Source of the DNA: CAADGY01 sp900696665
GTDB lineage: Bacteria; Acidobacteriota; Terriglobia; Bryobacterales; Bryobacteraceae
Length of the DNA: 64,000 nucleotides
Reading direction: 5' to 3'
NCBI GenBank assembly: GCA_035063885.1
Contig: JAPSFM010000001.1
Span: 97,315 to 161,314, forward strand
The translations under genes and the position numbers were made by a program. Of the stretch, positions 34,147-42,273 are shown in pieces (within the stretch, counting starts at the first letter, position 1; every line of letters starts with the position of its first letter). The notes under the pieces are model-generated. The model had not been told where the DNA came from. It searched no databases and was given only the letters and a program-made list of their open reading frames with translations.

Positions 34147-35496
34147 ATGCGTTTGCTTTGGATCAGATCTGGGGGAATAGCCGGCACGCCGCCCGAATGG
34201 GCGGTATCGGCTGAGTTCGTGGACGACCCGATATCGGGGTTGAGCTTGCTCCGGCAGAATAGCTACTCGGCAGTTTTTGCCACGACGCCGATTGGGGATT
34301 GGCAGGCTGGGGAGCTCCTGGACGAGATCCAGCGGATCAACGCCTCGGTTCCGGTTGTGATTCAGGATGCAGCGGTCTCTCTGGCGGAAGCTGTGGGCCT
34401 GGTCAAGCTTGGCGCGTTTACCGTCATCGGCGCGGACAGCGGGTTTGCCGAATCCAACCAGGTTCTGGATCAGTTGCGGCAGCAGGCGGCATCGGTGACG
34501 GAAGAACCAAACGAAGAGCCGTGGCGCAGATTGCTGGTGGGCAGGAGCCGCGCTCTTCGCAAAGTCGCAGAGGTGATTCGCTTGATCGGCCCGCGAAAGT
34601 GCACCGTTCTGATCTCTGGTGAAACCGGTACCGGAAAAGAACTGATTGCCCGCGCGATTCACATGGCCAGCCCCCGGGCTCACTTGCCGATGATCTCCGT
34701 GAACTGTAGCGCGTTGCCGGAAAATCTGCTGGAGGCCGAGCTTTTCGGCCACGTAAAGGGCGCGTTTACCGGTGCTGTTACCCAGCGGGCCGGGCGCTTT
34801 GAACAGGCCCACCGCAGCACCATCTTTCTGGATGAAATCGGAGATATGCCGGTTAGCATCCAGGCCAAGCTGCTTCGTGTTTTGCAGGAGAGAGAATTTC
34901 AAAGATTGGGGAGTTCGGAGACTCTCCGCGTGGACGTGCGCATTATCGCCGCCTCCAACGCGGATCTCCTGGAGCGCGTACGGCAAGGGCGGTTCAGGGA
35001 AGACTTATATTACCGGCTGAACGTGGTCCCCCTCGCTTCGCCGCCGTTGCGTGAAAGAACCACAGATATCCCGCTGCTGGTGGAGCATTTCATTCAGAAA
35101 GCCTGCGAACAGGAAAATCTGCCTCGCAAACGTATCGCGCCGGAAGCAGTAGAGCAGCTTTGCGGACAACCCTGGCCCGGCAATGTGCGCCAACTGGAAA
35201 ACACAATTGAAATGGCGGTCGCCCTCAGCGGTGACCGGTTGTTTCTGCAGTCTTCCGATCTTCGTCTTCCACCGCCGCCTCGAAAGTTCCTTTTGCCGGA
35301 GGACAGAGCGATTGTGGCAGTCCCCGAGGAAGGCCTGGATTATGAAGCGACAGTGGGGCGATTCGAACTGAGCCTGCTGGAACAGGCTCTAAAGCGAACC
35401 GGAGGAAACAAGAAGCAGGCGGCCGAAATCCTTCGCCTGAAGAGAACTACTCTTGCAGCAAAGCTCAAGAGCTTGGAAGCTGTCGCTTCTTGCTGA
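34147..35496 (+). CDS. Sigma-54-dependent activator with degenerate receiver domain
   Basis: A 449-residue bacterial enhancer-binding protein. The N-terminal about 115 residues have receiver-like strand/helix spacing but no phospho-acceptor Asp: where the Asp is expected the sequence reads AVFATTPIGDW. The AAA+ domain is intact, with Walker A GETGTGKE (158-165) and GAFTGA (205-210), the loop that contacts sigma-54. The C-terminus has a Fis-like helix-turn-helix (KKQAAEILRLKRTTLAAKL). It therefore probably activates without phosphorylation or by another signal. It converges on the sortase gene with a 32-bp overlap, and the operon containing the sortase has a candidate sigma-54 promoter, which makes it the obvious local regulator. 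Confidence 0.92.
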   Translation: MRLLWIRSGGIAGTPPEWAVSAEFVDDPISGLSLLRQNSYSAVFATTPIGDWQAGELLDEIQRINASVPVVIQDAAVSLAEAVGLVKLGAFTVIGADSGFAESNQVLDQLRQQAASVTEEPNEEPWRRLLVGRSRALRKVAEVIRLIGPRKCTVLISGETGTGKELIARAIHMASPRAHLPMISVNCSALPENLLEAELFGHVKGAFTGAVTQRAGRFEQAHRSTIFLDEIGDMPVSIQAKLLRVLQEREFQRLGSSETLRVDVRIIAASNADLLERVRQGRFREDLYYRLNVVPLASPPLRERTTDIPLLVEHFIQKACEQENLPRKRIAPEAVEQLCGQPWPGNVRQLENTIEMAVALSGDRLFLQSSDLRLPPPPRKFLLPEDRAIVAVPEEGLDYEATVGRFELSLLEQALKRTGGNKKQAAEILRLKRTTLAAKLKSLEAVASC

Positions 35497-36112
35497 GTTC
35501 CGTTTTCGAGCCGTCCGCTACATTCGTTGTGGTCTGCGTGGTTGCCACCAGGTGCCCACGCACAATAAATCGCTTCGGCGCCTTGCCCACGTAGTAAAAG
35601 GGATAGCAGGTAACCAGCGTCACGCTGGGGTTGTCTGTGGGGTCCAGCACGGAAATATTGCTTGGGGAGACGATAGTCGTCGAGTCGACTTTGTATTCAT
35701 AAGTGCCGGTCAGCGTCTCAAGTATTATGCGATCGTCTTTCCGGACTCCTTTGAGGGCGCGGAAAAACGTGTCCCGGTGCGCGGCCAAACCTATGTTGCC
35801 TGGCTCGCCGGGTAGCGCTGTGCCGGGAATTCTGCCCACCGCGCGCCTGAGAGTCCTGGAATCCACGCCCTCTCGAACAACGGCATCCACCCCGAGTCGG
35901 GGCAGTTTGAGGCGGCCTATGAGCCCGGTGTCTATACCCTGATCCACCGGCTTTTCTCGTGTTTTGCTCGCCAAAGCGCGATCTAAAGCCTGGTTGTCAC
36001 GGGACTGAAGCCATTGCGTGCCGATCCAAACATATCCATAGATCCCCGCCGCAGCCAGACCAATAACCAGTAAAGTGTGCTGCAGCGCCCTTAAAACGAC
36101 TGGAAGTTTCAT
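35465..36112 (-). CDS. Sortase (class D/E-like cysteine transpeptidase)
   Basis: A 215-residue protein with an N-terminal transmembrane anchor (HTLLVIGLAAAGIYGYVWIG) and the sortase core: IGLAAHRD with His112, TLVTCYPF with catalytic Cys169, and a following Arg (KRFIVRGH, R181 or R185). TLVTC is the usual form for class C, D and E enzymes. Sortases cleave LPxTG-type signals and link proteins to an amine. The gene is the last of a three-gene operon whose first gene ends in an LPATA signal, a matching substrate. Sortases are unusual in Gram-negative bacteria, where no thick wall is available for anchoring. The gene starts 10 bp after the VWA stop. Confidence 0.93.
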   Translation of the reverse strand: MKLPVVLRALQHTLLVIGLAAAGIYGYVWIGTQWLQSRDNQALDRALASKTREKPVDQGIDTGLIGRLKLPRLGVDAVVREGVDSRTLRRAVGRIPGTALPGEPGNIGLAAHRDTFFRALKGVRKDDRIILETLTGTYEYKVDSTTIVSPSNISVLDPTDNPSVTLVTCYPFYYVGKAPKRFIVRGHLVATTQTTTNVADGSKTELSKKRQLPSS

Positions 36113-36122
36113 GCCTGCACCT

Positions 36123-37058
36123 TCATTGTGTCTTCGCCGATTGCTCAGCCGGCAAATAATAACCCGCTCGGGTGCGAACCGTTAGTTTGCCTCGATTCTT
36201 TGCAACGGCTCCCACGCGGATCTTGTGAAACGATCCGTCGTGTTTCGCATGGTGCGGAACATAGCCGATCGTATACCGGTTGCGTATATCCTTGGCGATC
36301 TTCTGACATGCTTCCAGTACTTCCTCCACCCGTTTTGGAAAAAAGGCCTCTCCTCCAGTGGTCCTGGAAAGCTCCTTAAGGACGCCAGGATTGCGGTCCT
36401 TGTCATACAGGTCGTAGATCCCGATGGTGTATATGGTCGCCATCGACTCCTGCGCCTGCCTCAGAGCCTCTGCAAAGCTCAGTTGACTGGCGTTATCGCC
36501 TCCATCGCTGATCACCACCAGCGCTTTCTTTTCCTGCCGGCCCTGTTCCAAATGCTTTAGTCCCATACTGAGGGCGTCATATAAGGCCGTGCGGCCCTGC
36601 GGCGGTTTTAGAGATAGAGCTCCACGCAATTCGTCGATATTGAATGAAAAGGGAGTACCTTCGGGCAACCCAAGCCAGGGAGCGTCGTTGAAGTTAACGA
36701 CAAAGACCTCATCCTCCGGGTTGCTGGCGCGAACGAACTCGATCGCACCGCGAATCACCTCGTATCGTTTCGGCGTCATGCTCCCGCTCATGTCGACTAC
36801 CAGGCCAACCGTTACAGGCGCATCGGATGCGACGAAGGACGTAATTTTTTGAGGTACGCCATTCTCGGTCACGATGAAGTCGTCTTCTGTTAATCCGGAA
36901 ACGAAACGGCCGTCGGAGTCTTTAACGCTCACGTCCAGAAGCACCAGTTCCACTTCAGACGAAAAAGTGGGGGGTGTTTCTTCAAAGTCAATGCACCACA
37001 GTTGTGTCCAGGCGCCTGCCAGGAACAACAGGGGGGCGATTCCGGTGAGCACTCTCAT
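36123..37058 (-). CDS. Secreted VWA protein, acidobacterial VWFA-related type
   Basis: A protein of about 311 residues with a signal-like N-terminus (IAPLLFLAGAW), a short N-terminal domain (VSVKDSDGRFVSGLTEDDF) typical of the 'VWFA-related Acidobacterial domain' family, and a von Willebrand A domain with the metal-ion site DMSGSM. The C-terminal part (TIGYVPHH, HKIRVGAVAK) completes the family pattern. VWA domains bind ligands or surface partners. Lying between an LPATA-tailed protein and a sortase suggests a surface-exposed or envelope structure. I start it at ATG 37058; a TTG at 37103 would add 15 residues and place the upstream stem-loop (37065-37101) inside the coding region. Confidence 0.85.
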   Translation of the reverse strand: MRVLTGIAPLLFLAGAWTQLWCIDFEETPPTFSSEVELVLLDVSVKDSDGRFVSGLTEDDFIVTENGVPQKITSFVASDAPVTVGLVVDMSGSMTPKRYEVIRGAIEFVRASNPEDEVFVVNFNDAPWLGLPEGTPFSFNIDELRGALSLKPPQGRTALYDALSMGLKHLEQGRQEKKALVVISDGGDNASQLSFAEALRQAQESMATIYTIGIYDLYDKDRNPGVLKELSRTTGGEAFFPKRVEEVLEACQKIAKDIRNRYTIGYVPHHAKHDGSFHKIRVGAVAKNRGKLTVRTRAGYYLPAEQSAKTQ

Positions 37059-37064
37059 GAAACA

Positions 37065-37101
37065 GCTCTCAATGAGCGACGGCCTGGCGCTCTTTGAGAG
37101 C
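37065..37101 (-). promoter_or_regulatory. Stem-loop immediately before the VWA start
   Basis: An inverted repeat with 14-bp arms and one mismatch: left arm 37065-37078 (GCTCTCAATGAGCG) and right arm 37088-37101 (CGCTCTTTGAGAGC), separated by a 9-base loop. On the minus-strand transcript it ends six bases before the ATG at 37058 and contains the only purine-rich GAGAG that could serve as ribosome-binding site. It could therefore limit VWA translation relative to the preceding LPATA gene. Alternatively the real start is the TTG at 37103 and the repeat lies in coding sequence. No T-run follows, so it does not look like a simple terminator. Confidence 0.6.
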
Positions 37102-37131
37102 ACCAGGTTTTGTCGCTACTACAATTCTCAC

Positions 37132-37902
37132 CTACTTCAGGCGATTCGCGATGGAACGTACCAGAAAGGCTCCGCTCAAACCGCCAAGTCCGATCAAACC
37201 GAAAAGAGGCATTGGGCTGGCAGTAGCCGGCAACTCCCTATGGGCGCTTTGCTCTACCGGCATACGGTTCTGTGCGTAAAGCTCTTGTTGAGGTTGCGCT
37301 GCCTGAGGTTGTTCCCGCACTTCCGGCTTCGGCTGCTGTAGCTGGGCAGTTTTCTGCTCTGGCTGATAAGTTTTGCGGTCCAACTCCCTTTTAGTGCCGG
37401 TCTTATCGACGCTCGCCACTTCAGCTTTGGAGAACGACTCCTGGCCGGCCTCGGTCATTGGAACCTGCTCTCCCGAAGCTTTTGCAATCTCAGTAGCTTG
37501 TGCCGGGGAATAGACAAACTCCTGGCCAAAGTTGTCGCCTGGATAGAACCACGCGCGCAATGCCTTCGGCTGACCGGCCGGGGTTTCCCAAAAAGTGAAT
37601 TTCGAGTCGCCGGTGGGCTCCAACCGGTAATTCGGGATAGCGAGGATGGTGGTAATCAAATGATTTTCACCCTCGTTGAAAATCTGGACAATGTGACGGT
37701 TTGACGGGGAGTCCGCGAGCTTGATGACATACTTGCCAGGCTTCAGGATCATTCCCGCCTTTTGGTGAGGCGCCGGAACCGATATCGCCTCATTCACCGT
37801 CAGAATCGTCTTCTTGTTCCATGTGTCGGCGTTAGCCGTAGGCACTAACAGGGTCAACAGGCCCAGGCAAGACGCCAACGTAAATGCTTTCAAGCTTCTC
37901 AT
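37132..37902 (-). CDS. Secreted protein with C-terminal LPATA sortase signal
   Basis: A 256-residue protein with a signal peptide (ASCLGLLTLLVPTANA), a beta-rich N-terminal part, then a low-complexity region rich in Gln, Lys, Pro and Glu (residues about 140-220). The C-terminus has LPATAS at 224-229, a hydrophobic helix (PLFGLIGLGGLSGAFLV, about 231-249) and a basic tail (RSIANRLK): the standard sortase sorting signal. I chose ATG 37902 because GGAGGA lies upstream; an earlier start at 37992 would add 30 residues. The sortase gene is two genes downstream in the same operon, so this is the probable substrate. A candidate sigma-54 promoter lies about 115 bp upstream. Confidence 0.88.
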   Translation of the reverse strand: MRSLKAFTLASCLGLLTLLVPTANADTWNKKTILTVNEAISVPAPHQKAGMILKPGKYVIKLADSPSNRHIVQIFNEGENHLITTILAIPNYRLEPTGDSKFTFWETPAGQPKALRAWFYPGDNFGQEFVYSPAQATEIAKASGEQVPMTEAGQESFSKAEVASVDKTGTKRELDRKTYQPEQKTAQLQQPKPEVREQPQAAQPQQELYAQNRMPVEQSAHRELPATASPMPLFGLIGLGGLSGAFLVRSIANRLK

Positions 37903-38018
37903 ATCTTTATTTCCTCCAATTTTCATCTTTGCTTTTTCGTTTTCGCGAGCCTGCGGGGCCTTTGAAGTCCCGCTTTCAAGGGGTCCCAGCATTCAACCCT
38001 CCTCTGCCGTGCATACGT

Positions 38019-38033
38019 GCAGGTATTCTGCCA
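38019..38033 (-). promoter_or_regulatory. Candidate sigma-54 promoter for the sortase operon
   Basis: On the minus strand the sequence TGGCAGAATACCTGC (38033 to 38019) keeps the invariant GG at -24 and GC at -12 with the correct ten-base spacing, and it matches TGGCA...TGC of the consensus TGGCAC-N5-TTGC. Two consensus bases differ. Transcription would begin near 38007, giving a leader of about 105 bases before the ATG at 37902. A sigma-54 activator gene lies at the far end of the operon, convergent with it, which makes the match more credible, but it could still be chance. Confidence 0.45.
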
Positions 38034-38126
38034 AATCACAAAATCATTGAATTGTAATGGGATACTCGAATGTGCAGAACGGCAGCTTGCAAGTTTTACA
38101 TCGGAAAAGATGACAGGCTGAACAGA

Positions 38127-39566
38127 TTAGCGTTGTAGCGGGTCTTCGATCCAGGGAGGCGTTGCCTCCATGAAAGTGGCGAGTTCCGGTTCCACTTCCG
38201 CCATGGCTTCGCGCATCAGCCACGCGATTTTGCGGTAACTGAAATGGCCTTTCACGCCGCTTCGCAAGCGCGATATATATTCGGCTTCGGCAAAATCCAT
38301 TTTGAACAGGAAACGTCCTACGGTGCCAAACGGCAGCAGATACTCGCGTCCGGTCTGGGGCAGGAGGCGGAACGCATTGTACGCTTCCTCGAAAGCAGCT
38401 TCGTAGGTGTCTGCCAAGCCTGCTTCCACGATCGCCTCTGGTGTCTCGTATCCGAGCACGGGAGAATATTCCTGGCGGAACTGCTGGCAGCGCCTATGGC
38501 GATGCAGGTCGCGGTACGCTCCAATATCCATCGCGATATCGAATACAAATGGACCGCTTCGAAACCCGCGAAGCAATTCTTCTTTCCTGCTTTGCGAACG
38601 CAAAGCGACTTCCACGACTTCGCGCCGGCGTGCCACACTCCAACCATTTACCAGTTCGTACAACTCAGCATAGGGCCAATTGCTGACTGGGTAAAGCAGC
38701 GTGGCGGCGATGTCGGCGAGCGCATCCAACGGGCGGGTGAGTGTCACGGCTTTCGAAATCCCCGGCGCCGCGGCGGGCAGGTTCTCTTGTGCCCATTGCC
38801 GCAGGTTGGCGCGCGACTGCGCGGCATGTAAGTCCGGGTTCACGTGGCGCGCGAGCGTCGGTGCAACCGGTTCGTTGGCGGCGCCGCGATCCCAGACACA
38901 CGCGGGAGCACTGGCGCAAGCCACGGCCATTTCGCCGGCGATCTCACGCAACTCCGAATAGCAGGACGCCTTCAGACGGCGGATCTGCTTTTCGAGCGTG
39001 CGAATGCTGGTCACCTGCCCGACATTGGTGGGTACTCCCAAAAAAAGCACGTAGCGGGCGACATCGAAAGCGCGCGCCGCAATATTGCGTCTGTACGCAT
39101 CCTCCTTCATCGCCGCGGGACGGGGAAGTTTGTCGCTCAGAAACTCGCACATCCGCCCGTGGATCTGTGTATAGCGGGCGAGCAGCGATTCACCGGTTCG
39201 TACATAAAGAGACGCCGCGTTCTCGTCGAAGTCCGAGGGGATGACAAATCCGGCTTGCGAAAAATCCTGGTATCTCGACGATTTCGCCTGCCCATCCCAT
39301 AGTTGTTCGTCCTCGACCTCGGTTGCCGCCAACTCGGAGATGCCCTCGAAACAAAGAACCACATGCCCCAGATCCGCGATGGATGCATGCCCGTACTGGA
39401 AATAGTAGCTCTCCAGGAATTTTTGCGAATCGTGAGTGCGCACCCACTCAACGGACTCATGAATGGAATCCGGCGATCGGCTGTAACGCGCCAGTGCATA
39501 AGCGCACTTCTCGGGCGGCATCGGAGCGACCGCCACCACTTTGCTCTTGGATTTTTCGGAAGGCAC
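38127..39566 (-). CDS. thyX: Long two-domain flavin-dependent thymidylate synthase
   Basis: A 479-residue ThyX, about twice the usual length of 220-250, apparently made of two ThyX-like halves. The N-terminal half has ESYYFQYGHASIADLGHVV and QAKSSRYQDFS (about residues 93-103), resembling the part of the ThyX motif after RHR. The C-terminal half has LHRHRRCQQFRQEYS (354-368), the RHR part. ThyX converts dUMP to dTMP using FAD and methylenetetrahydrofolate. GTG at 39566 is the start. It is divergent from a decayed dut copy beginning 23 bp away, and a damaged second copy of its own 5' end exists near 47.3 kb. Confidence 0.93.
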   Translation of the reverse strand: MPSEKSKSKVVAVAPMPPEKCAYALARYSRSPDSIHESVEWVRTHDSQKFLESYYFQYGHASIADLGHVVLCFEGISELAATEVEDEQLWDGQAKSSRYQDFSQAGFVIPSDFDENAASLYVRTGESLLARYTQIHGRMCEFLSDKLPRPAAMKEDAYRRNIAARAFDVARYVLFLGVPTNVGQVTSIRTLEKQIRRLKASCYSELREIAGEMAVACASAPACVWDRGAANEPVAPTLARHVNPDLHAAQSRANLRQWAQENLPAAAPGISKAVTLTRPLDALADIAATLLYPVSNWPYAELYELVNGWSVARRREVVEVALRSQSRKEELLRGFRSGPFVFDIAMDIGAYRDLHRHRRCQQFRQEYSPVLGYETPEAIVEAGLADTYEAAFEEAYNAFRLLPQTGREYLLPFGTVGRFLFKMDFAEAEYISRLRSGVKGHFSYRKIAWLMREAMAEVEPELATFMEATPPWIEDPLQR

Positions 39567-39663
39567 TGAACGTTATGATAGCTGCTTCATGCTAGTTCGA
39601 ATCAAGCGGCTCCGGCCGGGCGCAATATTGCCGCGCTATGCGCACGGTCCCATGGAAGACGCC
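39538..39663. repeat. Direct repeat copy A of the thyX-dut junction
   Basis: This 126-bp segment matches 47291-47416 in direct orientation with no gaps and six mismatches (about 95% identity, counted by eye). It contains the 5' end of thyX (minus strand), the intergenic gap and the first 25 codons of dut (plus strand). The two copies are 7753 bp apart. Weaker similarity continues upstream to about 39521. It marks one edge of the segment carrying the four-gene operon. Confidence 0.92.
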
Positions 39664-39744
39664 CTTCCGGATCCAGGGCGCCCGCGTCCGTGTCAACTCC
39701 GCCTCATTCTGCGAAGCCTGGCAAAGAGATCGTCCGGAAGATAG
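39589..39744 (+). pseudogene. dut: Decayed copy of dut (dUTP diphosphatase)
   Basis: The first 25 codons (MLVRIKRLRPGAILPRYAH...) are near-identical to the intact dut at 47342. Then the reading frame has lost ten codons: the intact gene reads MEDA-GMDLHAVEDA-VLDPGLP, whereas this copy reads MEDALPDPGRPRP. The missing 30 bp lie between two GGAAGACGC repeats, consistent with slippage. After a further frame change it shows a second large internal deletion, with only a short stretch (TCATTCTGC...GGCAAAGAGA) still recognisable, and ends at a stop at 39742. The conserved dUTPase motifs 1 to 5 are lost, so it is non-functional. Confidence 0.87.
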
Positions 39745-39765
39745 AACACGATTGGCGGTACCTGG

Positions 39766-42273
39766 TCAAAATTCAATCTGCAGCGACAGCTGAATCTGAC
39801 GCGCGGGCAATGCAGCGTTAGCAGTACCGAAGAACGGCGACCGGAGGGATCCGATAAAGTTCCGGAAGTTGACCCGGTTGAACACGTTAAAAGCGTCGAT
39901 CCGAACCTCTGGCTTGGGCGCGCCTTCGCTTGCAAACCGGATCTTCTTGGACAGCCGCAGATCCACATTGGCAAGTCCCGGCCCCCGCCCAGTGTTCCGG
40001 CCGATACCGGGTGGACGGTCATTGGCGGTGGTGTCTCCATTGTCGTCGCGCCCCGTGGTGATGTTGAATGGAATCCCGGAAGCCAGCGACACGATGGCGC
40101 CGAGTTTCGTGCGATAGGGCAGCCGTAAAGTGCCCAGAAGGTCAACCTGGTGACGGCGGTCGAAATCGGAGCGGCCCCATTCGCCCGCAAAATTGTAGTT
40201 GTCCGCCGGCAGAAAGAACAAGCCTGAGGTATTGTCTTCGGCTCTTGACAACGTGTATTGCGAGATCAACTCGACTTTCCCGAAAGCCTCCATCTGGTAC
40301 ATGACCCGCAGGCTGTGGCTGCGCGAACTGCCCGAGGATTCGAATTGATCGATGTTGATGAAACTGGCATCCGGGCGGACTCCCGTGCCCGGCAGCGGTG
40401 CATTGACGTTCCGCAGACGGAATCGCTGGAGACCGCGCAACATGGCGTATTCCGCCGATAAACTCCTGCGGCGCCCAAGCCTTCGCTCCACGCTCACACT
40501 TCCTTGAAACAGGCGTGGAGAACGCAGATCCGGAGTGGCGCGCATGATGCTCGGCGTTGTGAGCGGAAGAGCCGCCCCGGGCGGCAGGGGAAATTGAGGA
40601 TTGCTCACCACCATCTCCCGGGTGTGCAGGCCGTCGTACAGCAGACTGTGTTTGGTTAGTACGCGAGGCAGGCGTTCATAGAAAACTCCCGCGCCGGCGC
40701 GCACCACCGTGGCCGGGCCAATCCCCCAGGCGATCGACAACCGTGGCGCCAGGTTATCGTAGTCCTTCAGGTTGTTTTGCACCTCGTACCGTAATCCAAC
40801 CGAAAGGCTGAGCGTCTCCCGTAGCCTTATCTCATCCTGGGCGAACCACGCGAATTCATGCTGTCTGAAGTCCACGCGCGGTTCGCCCCGGTTGACCGAG
40901 TACAGAAATGGCCGATTTGCCAGATAATCCGCCAGGCTCGAAAACCGGTATGTTCCACCGAAGTTGGAAGCATCGAAGGAATTCAGGAATCGCAGGCGCG
41001 CATCGGCGCCCAAACGGAATGTGTGAATACCGCGCACGATCGCCACGATGTTCTGAAAGTGAACCGAGTCCTCCAGGTCGCGGGTGCTCACCTGCGCCCC
41101 TCCGCCACGAAATGTTTCGAGGATAACCAATGCCGGGGTATCGTTCAGACTGGACGCCTGTTCCCATTCCCTTTCCGCCGAAAAGCGGAACTCGTTCGAA
41201 ATATTCGCGCCGAAGGTCGATAACGTGGACAGGACGGCCTTGTGCTCGCGCGAGCGGATATGGAAAGCGCGCTCCGGGAGGTCAAACCCGCCCACTCCCT
41301 GGTTGCCGCTCGATTTGTTCTTGAACTTGTAATAGCTCCTCAGTGCGTGGGCGGGGCCAAGACGATAATCCACACGACCCAGAAACCGCCATCCGTCCTC
41401 CGGCACCCGCAGCGTATCCATAAGCCGGCCGGCCGGCGTCACCGCGGTGATGACCGCATTATCTTCGAAATCGAAGTAGCGTCCGGCGATCAGAAAGGTC
41501 GCCTTATCCCGAATCAGGGGTCCGTCGAATTTACCCTCCACAATGGCCCGCCGGCCCGGCGGGCGCTCTCTGGCGAATGCGTTGCGGGCATCGAAGACCG
41601 CATTCCGGACGATGACTGACAAATCCCGGTGGAAATGGCGCCGGGATCCATCCTGCGTCTGAACTTCCAAGCGGCCGCGGCCCGGCCGGCTGAACTCTGG
41701 CGAATACGGATTCCTGTTTACGTGAATTCGTTTAATGGCGCTCAGAGGCAAATCCAAATTGCCGCCTTCCTGGCCGTCCACTACAATCTCGGGGCCTTGA
41801 GCCGCAACCGCCCCACGGTCCAGGAACAGCGACGGCAGCGCTCTGAGGTCGCCTTCTTTGACCGGGAGATCTTCAAGCAGATGTCCCAGGCGCACCGCGT
41901 TCAGATTCTCCGATGGAGAGGAAGCATCCGGCGCGGCAGCCACCACGTCCACCTCTTCGGCCACAGCGGCTACGCGAAGCCGGATCCGCTCGGGCACATC
42001 CGGCTTCTGGCCGACGCTGATGCGTCTTGTGTACTTGTCGAAGCCCTTCGCCTCTACCTCGAGGTCATACTCGCCCGAGGGCAAGCCCGCCAGCTCAAAT
42101 TCGCCCTTTTCTCCCGACTGCGTCTTAGCCTGGACTTCACCCGCCTGGTTCGTCAACTCGACCCTGGCTTGAGGAACCGGAGCGCCGCTGGGATCTTCTA
42201 CCCAGCCGCGCACAACACGATTCTCCTGGGCGGCAGCCAGCGCTAAACAGAGAATTCCCAACGCGGCCTTCAT
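39766..42273 (-). CDS. TonB-dependent receptor-like outer-membrane protein
   Basis: An 835-residue protein with a signal peptide (LGILCLALAAAQ), a carboxypeptidase-regulatory-like domain (residues about 20-100: VVRGWVEDPSGAPVPQARVEL), a plug with VVDGQEGGNLDLPLSAIKRI, and a large barrel that ends in QLSLQIEF with a terminal Phe. The architecture is the Oar-like or carbohydrate-type receptor seen in great numbers in Acidobacteria. It is the last gene of a four-gene operon (GH57, phosphotransferase, ABC exporter, receptor) with 4-bp overlaps throughout, so it is probably expressed only with them. Ligand unknown. It converges on the dut pseudogene, 21 bp away. Confidence 0.9.
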   Translation of the reverse strand: MKAALGILCLALAAAQENRVVRGWVEDPSGAPVPQARVELTNQAGEVQAKTQSGEKGEFELAGLPSGEYDLEVEAKGFDKYTRRISVGQKPDVPERIRLRVAAVAEEVDVVAAAPDASSPSENLNAVRLGHLLEDLPVKEGDLRALPSLFLDRGAVAAQGPEIVVDGQEGGNLDLPLSAIKRIHVNRNPYSPEFSRPGRGRLEVQTQDGSRRHFHRDLSVIVRNAVFDARNAFARERPPGRRAIVEGKFDGPLIRDKATFLIAGRYFDFEDNAVITAVTPAGRLMDTLRVPEDGWRFLGRVDYRLGPAHALRSYYKFKNKSSGNQGVGGFDLPERAFHIRSREHKAVLSTLSTFGANISNEFRFSAEREWEQASSLNDTPALVILETFRGGGAQVSTRDLEDSVHFQNIVAIVRGIHTFRLGADARLRFLNSFDASNFGGTYRFSSLADYLANRPFLYSVNRGEPRVDFRQHEFAWFAQDEIRLRETLSLSVGLRYEVQNNLKDYDNLAPRLSIAWGIGPATVVRAGAGVFYERLPRVLTKHSLLYDGLHTREMVVSNPQFPLPPGAALPLTTPSIMRATPDLRSPRLFQGSVSVERRLGRRRSLSAEYAMLRGLQRFRLRNVNAPLPGTGVRPDASFINIDQFESSGSSRSHSLRVMYQMEAFGKVELISQYTLSRAEDNTSGLFFLPADNYNFAGEWGRSDFDRRHQVDLLGTLRLPYRTKLGAIVSLASGIPFNITTGRDDNGDTTANDRPPGIGRNTGRGPGLANVDLRLSKKIRFASEGAPKPEVRIDAFNVFNRVNFRNFIGSLRSPFFGTANAALPARQIQLSLQIEF

